A stretch of DNA of 64,000 nucleotides from Papaver somniferum (GCF_003573695.1 NC_039364.1:233981656-234045655); one strand, 5' to 3'. Counted from the first letter of the stretch, positions 27,901 to 38,285 are shown. Translations and numbers: made by a program. The notes: generated by a model from the sequence alone, not told the origin.

Positions 27901-28534
27901 AATAGTGGGAATTTACCTTCAAATTGTCGAGAAACCACCACTCTATCCAACCTGCGAAGTAAAGGATCATGATTCATGTGAATAAGCCTCCATTGAGTGG
28001 ACTATCCACTAATGCATGTTCTTCCATGTATTCATTAAAGAGTCTACTGTTTCTTCTAGAACCTCCGGGTTTGTTCCTTTCACATCTTCTTCTGGTAGCA
28101 TTAAAGTCACCTCTTATGCAGCAATGCTCACTGGCCCAGCCTGTGAAGTCTTCGATTTCTTCCCGAAATTCCCATCTTTCCCAATATGTGCAAGGAGAGT
28201 ACACATTGGTAACACACCATTCATAGTTGTCTTGCTTGCATTTGAGTTTTTGAGAGAGGGTATTGGGACCAACCAATTCCTCAGTGCATTCATACACATT
28301 GTCATCCAAAATAGTGAGTAGACCTCCTGATAGTCCTTTAGATGGAATATCTCTCAACTGATGATGCTCATTGCCCCATATGTTCTTCACCCACCAATCA
28401 TTCATTTTCATCATATGTGTTTCTTGTAGCATACACACATTTGGCTTCACTTTTTTGATAAGATATTTAAGACCATCCATTTTATCAATAGATGTTAAAC
28501 CTCGCATGTTCCATATAAGAATTTTAATATCCAT
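24960..28534 (-). pseudogene. LINE ORF2 remnant (endonuclease, reverse transcriptase, zf-RVT)
   Basis: The frame starts at 28534 with MDIKILIWNMRGL. Endonuclease motifs are QETH and GDFNATRR, then LRRLDRVVVS after a frame break near 27975. Reverse transcriptase pieces include SENQRAFI and CKLDIQKAFDNVSW (motif A, catalytic D kept) at 26932-26669, then LRQGDPLSPFLF and FADD at about 26650-26480. The codon just before FADD is a stop where Gln is expected. A thumb/connection region with LKYLGMSIG lies at 26488-25841. The zf-RVT domain at 25639-25013 has PKIQYFMWATAQNAIP and CSLCNSHPESVDHLLLYC. Multiple frame changes make it inactive. Confidence 0.85.
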
Positions 28535-28779
28535 TCAAACCATCTGTTCTCAAATTCACCGCATCCTCATAAATTTCAGTATCACAATTCTTTTCTTCAG
28601 TAGATTTAATATGATAATTTGTTGTAACTATGTCTGTGTATAGTGCTCTGGCTTGTTCTTCATGAGCCCCAAAATTGGCCCCAACTTTCTTGTTGCTTCC
28701 ATGATCATGTCCACTGTATTATGGATATCATTAATTCTCATAATCTCTCTATTAAGAGTTTGAGATCTTTGAGGCGTTT

Positions 28780-30157
28780 CTAATACCATTTCCACATGGA
28801 GTTTGAGATCTTGTTGTCTAGATGAGTGCTTTCGTTGCTGGGAATTAATGAGCTTTGAGTAACCGCTGTCTCTGGAGATTTTTCTTTCAATTTTGCATTT
28901 CTGAAATAACGGTTAACAAAATCTTTGACTGTAGCTGTTTTTTCTTGACCATTCTTCGATTGGCCGATGTTGACCTTTTTTTGAAAGCTGTTGAATAATT
29001 GAGTAATTGTCTTGGGTGCAAATATCTCTTTAGAGTGATGTCCTTCTTCCACGTGGTTTCTTCGTGTCCATTTATTTTGTTCGTTTGAAAGGTATTGTTG
29101 TTGACTCTGACAGGCTTTTCAAAATTTGAAATTGAAGGATGAGGATAACGTTGAGCTGCTTTTACCTTTATCCAGCTGTTGTAGTATTTTCCGGTAAGAA
29201 TTAACGGTGACACGTTTCACCGGTTGATAATCGTAATCCCATTCAATAGCTAATACCCAATCCATGCCTAACAGAGAAATGTTGATTGCTGCGGGAATGT
29301 CTTGAGCTAAGCACTTTACCCTTAATCTGCAGCACCCTTGGATTTTTTGAATTGTCTCAGCATCAACTTCTGCAGTCCTCCCATGAACTCACCAATTTTT
29401 TCAAAAGAATCTTTGGACCATAATTGTACTGGAAGACCTTTGAATTTGATCCAATTTTGCATCTGTGATAGAGATCTATGATTTATTGTTACATCATCAG
29501 AGATCCATCTTTTTACTTCAATGCTAGTGTCACCGTATTTCCGGTTGCCATAAACTGTTCCATTTATAGTCATTTTATGGTTGAAAATAAACCATATTAT
29601 CATCAATGACTGTTATCTTCAAGTATCTATCCCATTTAAAGGGAAAGGCCTGGCCTAAACAAGATAAGGGTTCGGATTTCATCACCGTTCCCTTCTTTCC
29701 CGTTTTAGGAAAACAAAACCTAACGCGAACCCAAGCTTTAAAATCTGATTAGAAAGAGACCTATATGGTATCGAGCTTGTTAGGAAAATTTTTCGAAGAA
29801 TATTGGTCACTTTTTTAAGCAATTTCAAAGTTCATGATGACTTCTGGGAGTTGAAACAAGCCGCCTAGTAACACCGGTGAGGCCTTGGGTATCAAAGATC
29901 CATTGAGCTTCCCTCGCCTCAGTTTCATCTCACATTATCTCGGATTGATCCAGAGGGGTTGCTCAAACTGTAACGAATTCCCCTTCGAGAGATAGAATCT
30001 GGTCTAGAAACAATCTAAGTGGAGCCATCATGCTTTTTGTTTTCGAGAAATCTTTAGGTTTGCTTTGGTGGAGTCGAGTCGTCCTTGTTTGTGATTGTAT
30101 AGAATCCCTCTGTAGTTTATATTTCTTCGGTGATGAATCCTTTTGAGAAGACGCCAC
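28780..30157 (-). pseudogene. LINE ORF1 remnant (DUF4283-like RNA-binding protein)
   Basis: The N-terminal open frame begins MASSQKDSSPKKYKLQ at 30157. The DUF4283-like segment is at 29606-29322, with WIKFKGLPVQLWS and FEKIGEFMGGL, a hallmark of plant L1 ORF1 proteins. Low-complexity basic C-terminal pieces follow at 29213-28780. The pieces are in different frames, so the gene is broken. ORF1 proteins bind LINE RNA to form the retrotransposition particle. Confidence 0.7.
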
Positions 30158-30465
30158 CTGCGATGACGTTGCGAGAATATATGTCTAGAAATTCTCGTTA
30201 TCAAGAGACGTCTTCAGAAATGACTCTTGGTGAATATATGCGTGGACAGCGATATATGGATACTCCAACTTTTATTGAGGAATCACCTCTAACGATCTAT
30301 GAGAAATATTATAAACATAGACCATGTAGTTGGGAACAAAGCTTGAGAATTCGTGAATATCAAAAATTATATTGTGATGATGATGATGAGGAGGATAGTG
30401 TTGATAATGATAATGATATTTCTAGTTCAAATCCAAATAATTTTAATAATTATTTACCTATTTAA
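30133..30465 (+). CDS. Ty3-type element open frame 1, unknown product
   Basis: About 110 residues from an ATG at 30133 (an ATG also exists at 30130). The repeats MTLREYMSRN and MTLGEYMRGQ occur near the N terminus, and an acidic tract (DDDDEEDSVDNDND) lies near the C terminus. It ends 12 bp before the next frame and the two are in one reading frame separated by a stop, so they may be one degenerate ORF. I recognise no domain. The context (polypurine tract and LTR downstream) suggests a retroelement-encoded protein. Confidence 0.45.
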   Translation: MNPFEKTPPAMTLREYMSRNSRYQETSSEMTLGEYMRGQRYMDTPTFIEESPLTIYEKYYKHRPCSWEQSLRIREYQKLYCDDDDEEDSVDNDNDISSSNPNNFNNYLPI

Positions 30466-30477
30466 AAGGAAGGGGAT

Positions 30478-31275
30478 TTGACTAGAAATACCACCGTTTT
30501 AGACGATGATTATGAAGCCGATGATGGTTTAGAGGAACCATTTTATCTTGAGAGCACTGTTTTCGAGTCAAACGATTTAGAAACAGTAGTCTTAGATGAA
30601 CTTGTAGAGATTAGTGAGGATGAACCTGACTTAGAAAAATCAATTGCCGACCTAGAAATTAGGGAGGTTATAACCAGTCTATCTAGAGACGCCGAAAACT
30701 CTAAGTTTGGGGGTGATTATCATTCTCCATTTGCATTAACTCTTAAAAAGATCCCTCACTTGGGACTTGACATCAATGCCTCACCCATCTTACGAGACTA
30801 TCTTCGTACTCGTTTTCCCGAACCTAATAATATTCAACACGAGTCTCAACTATTAAAAACCCATCCTCTGGTTGATGAGGTTAGTCCAGGCAATAATGCC
30901 AAGATTGACTTTGTTTTCCCACCAAAAACTTTTCTACCAATTGTGGGAACATATAAATTTCAGATGTGTCAATTATTTTTTGAGACTAAACCTAATTACT
31001 TTAGGAGATTAGGGTCGACACATCTGTTTAAGGAAGACCACCACTCTCTTTGTGGTCAGATGTATAAGTCAAATCTGATTGACTTTAAGGATCCCCAATT
31101 ATTCAGGTTATTATTATTTTTAATTGAGTTTTTCCAGACTTTTAAACCTGAACTGTTGGATCTTACCTTTAAGGAAGACTATCACTCTCTGGCTTGTGGC
31201 AGTCTCCTTTTGTCAGCTCTTTTTGGTTTTAAAGACCCACAGTTATTCCGGTTACTGTTATACGGTTCGAGTTGA
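30478..31275 (+). CDS. Ty3-type element open frame 2, with internal duplicated motif
   Basis: A 265-residue open frame with an acidic N-terminal third (ETVVLDELVEISEDEPDLE). The C-terminal part contains a motif twice: FKEDHHSL..FKDPQLFRLLL and, about 60 residues later, FKEDYHSL..FKDPQLFRLLL, an internal duplication. It directly precedes the sequence TTTAAGTTTGGGGGTATTGG (31449-31468), which is typical of the region after the coding part of Athila/Tat-type Ty3 elements. No reverse transcriptase or integrase is present in the window for this element, so it is either non-autonomous or a remnant. The biochemical role is unknown. Confidence 0.5.
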   Translation: MTRNTTVLDDDYEADDGLEEPFYLESTVFESNDLETVVLDELVEISEDEPDLEKSIADLEIREVITSLSRDAENSKFGGDYHSPFALTLKKIPHLGLDINASPILRDYLRTRFPEPNNIQHESQLLKTHPLVDEVSPGNNAKIDFVFPPKTFLPIVGTYKFQMCQLFFETKPNYFRRLGSTHLFKEDHHSLCGQMYKSNLIDFKDPQLFRLLLFLIEFFQTFKPELLDLTFKEDYHSLACGSLLLSALFGFKDPQLFRLLLYGSS

Positions 31276-31439
31276 CTAAACCTTTTCTAAGTCTGGCTGA
31301 AGACTTTAAACTTAGCATTTCTTGGGAGGTAACCCAATCTCATGCAACCCGGTAATATCCTTCCTTAACTCTTTTGCTTCGAATAATAACCGTTTCTCCT
31401 TGTTCATGCTTTTAATTTTATCTTTAAAACATTGAGGAC

Positions 31440-32641
31440 AATGTTAGATTTAAGTTTGGGGGTATTGGGAGAAACTTTTTAGTTGCATAATAAATAAACT
31501 CCAGAGCCTAGAAATTTATGCTTATTTAGGATGGCACTAACCAATCTAAGTGAATGGAAGCATTTTGGTTTTAGGAGTTGAGGAACCAATCTGACTAGAT
31601 GGAAACGTCTAAAGAGTCTATTCATAAAAGCACAGAGCTCAGGTGTTAGAAATAACATGATAGTTTCGCCATATCTTGTCGAGTCCTTTTCACTTTCTAT
31701 TTTTACTTTTCTTTTTCAAGTGATTTGGTGGGGCACACGATTCAAGTTGTTACCTTTGCTAGGGTGAAATAGAGTGACTGAGTTACCTTTTGAAAAAAAA
31801 AAAAAATTAGACCAGACTAGTAGACCAATCGGAATAAATACTAACACTTGGATAGCAATATGTGCGTGTTCTCCCTATCTCCGTCGCCTAAACAAGCGTG
31901 GAATGCAGGATCCACGGGAATCACCATGTAATCTGCTGACAAGAAACATGCGCTTCGGTCCACAAGGTCCAATCATGTTGTTAGTTCTTAAATAAATGTG
32001 TTTTTAATAAAGTCGACCACTGGTACCCTTGTATATGCCAGTTGTGTTGACCTAGAGTTAGGATTATTAACCACTGGTTCCCTTGTATATGCCAGTGTGT
32101 TAATATTAGTCAGACTGGTATCTCAGTCATTTAGGTTATTTTCACCTTGGCAGAGGCCTTCAGACAGATATGGGAAACACCGTTCACTTTTCAACCATCT
32201 ACATTTTTCTTTTTCCATCTTCTTAATCTTTTCATGTGATTAGTCTGACTCCGAGTATGATGTCCATCGTGAAACTATCTTAGTAGAGCTCTGTCACTTA
32301 TATGAATTTTAGTATGCTTGAGTGTGCAAACTCGTGTACATCAATTGGAATTGCGCATCAGGGTTCTTCCTCTTAGAGTCAATAATTGTATGCCAACCAA
32401 GGAGGTTCTTTAGTTCTTTCCAAGGTTTTGCGTAGATAGCTAGGGTCTGGAGTAAAGATTTTGTGGGTATATCTCTGGTAAGCCCTCCCGAGACTATAAC
32501 TCGGACACTAGGGCCACCTAGAGGTTTAAAGGCTTATTGCATACGTTAAATGCAATCGACGATGCCTGCGAAAGTGAGTTAGGTTTTTATTTTGTAGTTT
32601 TAATTTGCTCGGGACTAGCAAATAATAAGTTTGGGGGTATT
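31440..32641 (+). other. Non-coding 3' region of the Ty3-type element, with two polypurine-like tracts
   Basis: AAGTTTGGGGGTATT occurs at about 31452-31466 and again at 32627-32641. The second lies directly before the proposed LTR start and is the likely plus-strand priming site. A short direct repeat around CCACTGGTACCCTTGTATATGCCAGT/CCACTGGTTCCCTTG occurs at 32018-32096. Confidence 0.55.
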
Positions 32642-34060
32642 TGATATATAGACGCATTTATGTGTCTAATATAGCCTAATTGTATATATTGTTAGTACCC
32701 ATTTTTGTACTTATTATGGTATTTTATTTATTTGTAGGTGTTTTTTGGAAAAATAAGGTTTTGCGGCGAAATAGGCTCAAAAAGTAGTGTTTTACACCCC
32801 GGAGAAATGCACCAGAGGCACCCCAGAAACGCACCGGAAGCATCCCAGAAATGTCCTGGAGGAACCCAGAAAAATTACTATTTCCACCCAAAAATTACTA
32901 TTTCAGCCCAAATTGCTAAAGGGACACCAGAACAGGATAAGGGGAGGTCATCTTCTTCACTTTGAATTGGTGATTTGGCGGGAAAACATGTCTTTTACTG
33001 GCAGAATTAGGGTTGAAGTTTTGGTCGGGATTTACAAAGATTCGATCGCTGGATTCAGTTTTGTTGGACCTGTTAACACTAAACAGACTTGGTATAATCA
33101 TTGTTTTCGAAAGAATTGGGCTGGATAATCAAAATCAAATTGTTGCAGTCACCGGAAAACTTAGGGTTCAAGCTTTGGAGTTATTAGAGAGAAACTCGAT
33201 CGCTCCGATTAACTGGGTTTGTTCTTAATGTATAATCAGGGTTGGTTATAGCCTTTGATTCGACCAGAATTGGCTAGAATCGTGAATTTGAAGAAAATGG
33301 TATTCTCGGGTTTACTCTTCTCCGGGAAATTCTATTCGGACCTGTGTAGTATTTGGGTGAGATTCAAGCGTGGAATTGGAGTAGTACCAGCCTGTTTCGA
33401 TGAATCAGGGGTGGTAAGTTACTTGGATTCGAGTGACGGGGAACGTTACGTGGATTGGAACAAAACATGGAAATTCTCAGCAAAACAGAGTTTGAAGTAT
33501 GCTCGGGAAGGATTGGCTTGTGTCTGAGCATATTTAGAACACTATGAGACGTGTACACGACCATAAGACGTGTGAAAGAGATAAAATGGGAAGCAAATCC
33601 CGCAACATGGTAGGAAAAGAAAAAAATATCTTGGGAAATATTCTCTCTTTACTGTGAAGATTATCAGCAGTTAACACGAATGATTTGAGACATGTCGAGT
33701 ATATAAAGGGAGTTGGGATCACATATAAGGGGGATGGAGAGTTAGGGCTTAGAATAGAGCGTAGAAAAGGAAGTTGCAGAGCTTGTCTATGCTGCTGCCA
33801 TTAAAGGAGAGAACGAAGAACAATAGACTACCTAAAGCCGTCGTTTTTCAACAGTGGAAACGACTAATAGTTGTGGGTCGTAGTTTTCTGAATATAACTG
33901 CACCTCTCAAGTATCGTTCTTTGTAATGGTGTTTGCACAATTATAAACGTTTCAAACACCCGATTTTAATTATTTTCTCCTTTTTATCATTTGTACACCT
34001 TTTTGAGTAATGAAAAAATTCTTTTGAGCGTGTTTCCAATATGCGGATCTAGAACCCATC
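32642..34060 (+). mobile_element. 3' LTR of the Ty3-type element (right end approximate)
   Basis: The LTR starts TGATATATAGACGCATT immediately after a polypurine tract, as expected for Athila/Tat-type elements. A TATA-box-like TATATAAAGG lies at about 33700, followed by a leader-like stretch, which fits an LTR promoter. The right end is not resolved: I see no second LTR to compare with and no clear target duplication. Open frames between 32738 and 33527 show no domains. Confidence 0.55.
33699..33709 (+). promoter_or_regulatory. TATA-box-like site in the LTR
   Basis: GTATATAAAGG lies in the second half of the proposed LTR, the usual place for the retrotransposon promoter. It is supported by motif only. 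Confidence 0.4.
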
Positions 34061-34415
34061 ACTGGGACAACGGAGGAAGCAACTTTTCATGATTGTGGTA
34101 AATGAATTAATTCTTTATTTGACTTTTTGCATAGGTTTAATTGTTTAATGATTTCTATTAATTATTTTTTATTTTGTCTGATGTCGCATGCTTAGTTTAA
34201 ATTACTTTTGATGCGTCATGCTTACGACTTACAGTAATGTTTTATGAAATCTAGTTTTGGCAAAGGATTAGAGTCACAACTTCTTTTGTTTGAGCTATAT
34301 TGTCTAGAGTTAATGACTAAACCACAAGAATATGAAAAAGTGTGAAATCCTGCGTCCTAGTGTCTCTTCATCCCGTGACAAATTTTCGTATATATATTTT
34401 TGTTTTTAAATCTTT
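34061..34415. other. Gene-free spacer between LTR and PMD relic
   Basis: AT-rich sequence with no supported feature. It includes the unresolved right end of the LTR. Confidence 0.4.
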
Positions 34416-35937
34416 TCAAGTCCGAGCAACGAAACCCCTACTTATCGCAATCAAAATACCACAACAAAAATCCATATTCCCTCCGATTTTGTTCCTTTGA
34501 GCCCTAGAAGCGTTTCTCAACTCGTTCAAAGAGTGTGCAAGGATGGCAGTACCCCAAGAGTATTCATGAATCTTTTCAAATGGTTGCAAAAACTGGATAA
34601 AGTTGGCACTCACACGGGCACCGGAAACGTCAGGGAAGATAATAGCTCCCACGACGTAGATGACATACGCATTGGCCGTGGCGATGATACGTTTCCTGGT
34701 CAACACATTCGACACGAATCTTATTTATTCCCATAAAGTTGTCCCTCATCTTCGATAGATGAAATATTCTCTGCTTTGACTTGCCTACTAGCATCTCTGA
34801 CTTGGTCCTCTCCTCATCCCATTGGAACACATCCTTGGTGAACGCGTAAATATTGTCCCACTCAAGCTCTTGCGCGCACTCTTTGTGCTTCACGACTTTA
34901 CCTTCTATGCTTAGCCCGGTAATGAACTTCGCATCATTTGGAGTTATTGTCATTTCGCAAACGGAAGCTGCAAAACATCCGTTTCCCCGTAATATCTCTC
35001 GACAAAGGTGGAACAAAGAGGTTTGTCGTAACCAAGGTTCAAATTATCGACCGCAGGTATCAACCCCGTAGAATTTACTAGATCGATTACTTCCTGAACT
35101 TTTCCAATGGTTGATTATATTGTTTCCAGTGGCCATTTCCTCATCATACTCACTGACGTTCCTGGCTTCATAAGACGAACGACATCCTTGTGATCCTATA
35201 AAACAAAACAAACCCGATGGACAACAATCAAAACACTACATGGACAACAATTTTTTATGTCACATAGCATCAGGTTTAGGTACTTACTATGGCATGGAAA
35301 ACGACGACGGCCAACTGTCTTTGTACCCCCATAACATATGTCCTTTATCACCTGGTAACCCATAAACAGAATCATCAGGGCCGCGAGGATACATCTTCAG
35401 CTCGTCGGGCATGTGGTCCCCTTTCTTCTTTTTTGGACCATCTTTCTTACCTTCTTCTTGAGCGTTTACTCCTTCAAATTGTTGTTGAACTTCTCCTCCT
35501 TGGACTTGTTCTTGAACTTCATCAATTTCACTGTCACTTTCTTCTCCACCACCTTCATTCTCACTTTCTTCACATTCTTCATCACTTTCACTCTCATCAC
35601 TTTCTTCTTCACCACCAATTTCTTCTTGATTAACTTTCTCCTCACAATTTTCTTCTTCAGTGGGTGTATCGGAATTAGATTCTTCATGTGTTGGTTGCTC
35701 CGGTTGGGGTGGTGGATCATTCATGATGATCCCTTTGGCTTTACTTCCCGAGCCCATTCGCGCAGAAGCATTCAAATTTAGACCACCCTATCGACGAGGT
35801 CCCAAACTCTGAGGAGAAGCAAGGTCATGTTTCCTCTTATATTTCTTTTTGTCTTGCTTTTGTTGGTTTCCCTTGTTTGGCCTGTAGAATATGGAGTTAA
35901 GCGACAAACAACAATGAAATCGAATGCATTTTTTTTC

Positions 35938-35945
35938 ATGTCAAG
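35938..35945. other. Target-site duplication, left copy (ATGTCAAG)
   Basis: The 8-bp ATGTCAAG directly precedes the terminal inverted repeat and is repeated exactly at 38278-38285. Eight base pairs is the hAT hallmark. Confidence 0.95.
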
Positions 35946-36199
35946 TAGAGCTGGCAAACAAGCCAAAACCCGCGGGTTTGCCCGACCCGACCCGTGAAAA
36001 ACCCGCACCCGGCTCGGCTGGTGTCTAAACAAGACGGGTTAGGGTTGGAGAAATGCCGGCTTGTGAGTAAACGGGTTAACCCGTCCCGGCCCGTAAATCC
36101 GCGGGTTCAGCCCGTTAACCCGTCTACAATACCTAATTACTAATTTTTATTTAATCCTGACCGTCAGATTATCTAGGGTTAATCTTATCCCTAGGTTTA

Positions 36200-36479
36200 A
36201 GTTATAAAAGGTTAAACCTAAAACTAACTAAAGAGACATCGTTCTCTTTCCTTCTCTTTTTTTTCTTCTGCTCCTTCTCTTATTCTCTGCGTTCTTCGGC
36301 TGGTAATTAGAGATTATAATGGTGAGATTGGGACAGAGAGTTGAGGGGAAGGTTTCGTGGGTGTTTGTAATGGTGTTATTGAATTTAATTAATTAAGTAC
36401 AAAGAAGATGAAGAAGTCGTGAATTGAAAGGGGATCTGGGTGTTTGTAATGGTAATCGACTTTCCGGAATTTTGAAGAG
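36200..36479 (+). promoter_or_regulatory. Captured promoter/5' UTR-like region of an Alfin-like gene
   Basis: TTATAAAAGG at 36202-36211 is a TATA-like box about 270 bp before the Alfin-like start codon. A pyrimidine-rich CTTTCCTTCTCTTTTTTTTC leader follows at about 36248. This looks like a gene 5' end. That it came with the Alfin-like exons is inference from position. Confidence 0.4.
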
Positions 36480-36742
36480 ATGGATGGAAATGGTGGACAG
36501 TATAACCCAAGAATAGTAGTAGAAGAAGTTTTTAGGGATTTTAAAGGTAGAAGAGCCGGGATGATTAAAGCTATCACTTCTGGTTAGTGTTTGACTCTTC
36601 AATTTCTTGTTTGATTTTGATTTTATTTTTTTATTTTGTTTTGAATTTTAGGGTTTATGGGTTTTGGTTTTTAATGTTTGTTTCTGTTTTGCGTGGTGTA
36701 GATGTGGAACAGTGGAAGCATTTTTCATGCAGTGCGATCCTG
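36480..36742 (+). pseudogene. Alfin-like (PHD-finger family) gene fragment, exons 1-2
   Basis: Exon 1 (36480-36582) encodes [11 protein letters not shown] then [20 protein letters not shown], which is the N terminus of plant Alfin-like proteins (family: [26 protein letters not shown]). A GT donor follows. Exon 2 (36702-36742) begins after GTGTAG and continues DVEQ.., matching the family's DVEEFYQQCDP only if an 8-bp insertion (TGGAAGCA) is discounted: past it the sequence reads FFMQCDPG. Alfin-like proteins are nuclear histone H3K4me3 readers; the fragment keeps only the extreme N terminus of the Alfin domain and no PHD finger. Intron-like sequence follows to about 37150 with no further Alfin-like exons. 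Confidence 0.82.
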
Positions 36743-37177
36743 GTGAGGATTTTTCTTCTCCTTCTCTTTGTCTCTCTTTCTATTTACACCATCTTTGATT
36801 TTTTTTTTCTGATTTTTAAAAAATTTTAAATTAGTGTTGATTTGGGGTTTTTACTGATTAGGGTTTTGATTTTCTGGATTTTTTGTTTACTGATTTGATG
36901 AGCTGACTGAATTTTCCTGTTTAGAAGATGGAATTTGGTTTGGTGTTTGAAGAGGATTTTTTAGTTAATTCTGTGGTGTTGAAATTGATGTTTATAAAAT
37001 GGAATTTGGTTTAGTTTCTATCAAAGAATGTTTGTATTTGTAGAGGAATTTTTTGTTGATTTTGTGGGGTTTTGAAAATGAGTGATGGTGTCCTGTATTA
37101 GTCTGAGATAATGGGTTTTGATTCTAAGGAATGCTCGTATACATGTGGTTCTAGTAGTTAAATTCTGGGGTTATTTT

Positions 37178-37978
37178 GAATCAAGCAATGGAGGAAGCAC
37201 TATTATAGATCCTTCTGTGTCGAGCACCGCCTTCGACGGAATTGGCTCATTGGGGATTGAAGGGTTCCAGAGTTCTAATTGCTTAGTTGGTAACTTCAGT
37301 TCAAACCAAGATGTTCAGTCTCAGATTACCACAACAAGCATGTTAGATTCTCAAGCCTTCTCTCTCCAAGAACTTCAGGACAATTCAGGAGGTACGTCAT
37401 CCAGCAATATAGATCTCGATGACACTGGCCTCTTACAGAATGGCTCATGGCAGCAAATATCCCCACCTCTAAGAACGTATACAAAGGTATTGAATTGATA
37501 TCAGTGTCGCCAGAAAATTATCTGTTAAGAGTGAATACTGATGACATTTGATGTTTTATCTTCCAGGTTCAAAAGGTAGGATCCGTTGGGAGATCAATTG
37601 ATGTTACAAGGTTTAAGAACTACGATGATCTCAGATCTGTTATAGCTTGCATGTTTGGCCTCGATGGTATGCTTGATGATCCAAGAGGTTCAAGCTGGAA
37701 GCTTGTATATGTAGATTACGAAAATGATGTGCTTTTTGTTGGTGATGATCCGTGGGAGTAAGTCGCTTCTAGTACTTGTACTGCCGATTTCTGTTTGAAT
37801 ATGTAAACAGATTAAATAACACAATTGACAATCAGTAGAACTGATAAAAAGCTATAATTGGGTTCCATTGTGCAGGGAGTTCGTTAGTTGTGTCTGTTGC
37901 ATCCGAATTTTGTCTCCTTCAGAAGTTCAGCAAATGAGCGAAGATGGAATGAATCTATCAAGTAATACGGTAGTGTAA
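37178..37978 (+). pseudogene. ARF5/MONOPTEROS-like 3' gene fragment with an open PB1 domain
   Basis: Exon-like segment 37178-37486 encodes CLVGNFSSNQDVQSQIT and DNSGGTSSSNIDLDDTGLLQ up to RTYTK, then a GT donor. The next exon, 37567-37757, encodes [37 protein letters not shown] and [16 protein letters not shown]. The last exon, 37876-37978, encodes EFVSCVCCIRILSPSEVQQM and ends in TAA. Phases agree and all splice sites are canonical, so the PB1 domain is uninterrupted. It keeps the basic-face lysine region (RTYTKVQKVGS) and the acidic OPCA motif ([17 protein letters not shown]) that mediate ARF-Aux/IAA head-to-tail assembly. The DNA-binding domain and most of the middle region of ARF5 are absent. 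Residues closely follow ARF5-type proteins as I remember them. Whether it is transcribed is unknown. Confidence 0.88.
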
Positions 37979-38277
37979 TGTGGAAACTATAAGAGGAGCA
38001 CGCCTAGGCCCTAGCTAATTTCCTTGACTTGATGTTTTTGAGAACTTTATTCGTTAAATTAAGCTTTAATTTTGTTTTAATTAAAATTAAGTTTTAATTT
38101 TGTTTTGAACTAAACAAGCCGGGTAACCCGTGAACCCGCAAGCTTTACCCGTTACGGGTGCGGGTTGAAGAAATGACCACCCGTGAAGAATATCGACCCG
38201 CAGGTTTTGACCCGTGTTAACCCGAACCCGTGTAACCCGTAACAAGCCAGCCCCGGCCCGCCCGTTTGCCAGCTCTA

Positions 38278-38285
38278 ATGTCAAG
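38278..38285. other. Target-site duplication, right copy (ATGTCAAG)
   Basis: An exact repeat of 35938-35945 directly after the right terminal inverted repeat of the hAT-like element. Confidence 0.95.

Larger units (their letters stand above)
24780..30160 (-). mobile_element. Second L1-type LINE, full-length-like but dead
   Basis: A minus-strand LINE unrelated in sequence to the duplicated one. ORF1 remnants lie at 30157-28780, ORF2 at 28534-24960, and a short A-rich tail (AAGTTAAAAAGAAAA on the minus strand) ends near 24780. Its 5' end abuts the open frame starting at 30130 on the plus strand. Frameshifts and stops break both ORFs. Target duplications were not identified. Confidence 0.85.
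35946..38277 (+). mobile_element. Non-autonomous hAT-like element carrying two host-gene fragments
   Basis: The ends are perfect 14-bp inverted repeats, TAGAGCTGGCAAAC at 35946-35959 and GTTTGCCAGCTCTA at 38264-38277, flanked by an identical 8-bp duplication. Both subterminal zones (35960-36125 and 38110-38260) are packed with ACCCG/CGGGT motifs in mixed orientation, like the transposase-binding subterminal repeats of hAT elements. No transposase is encoded. The interior carries, both in plus orientation, an Alfin-like 5' gene fragment and an ARF5-like 3' gene fragment. Introns are retained, so the capture was of genomic DNA and not of processed mRNA. The element lies in intron 1 of the minus-strand PMD relic. 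Confidence 0.93.

Noticed and set aside
32738..33527. Overlapping short open frames in the proposed Ty3-type LTR
   Set aside because: They overlap in several frames, have no domains, and LTRs often contain such chance frames.
35289..35781. Plus-strand open frames opposite the PMD exon (leucine- and phenylalanine-rich)
   Set aside because: They are the antisense of the acidic, glutamate-rich exon 2 of the minus-strand PMD relic.
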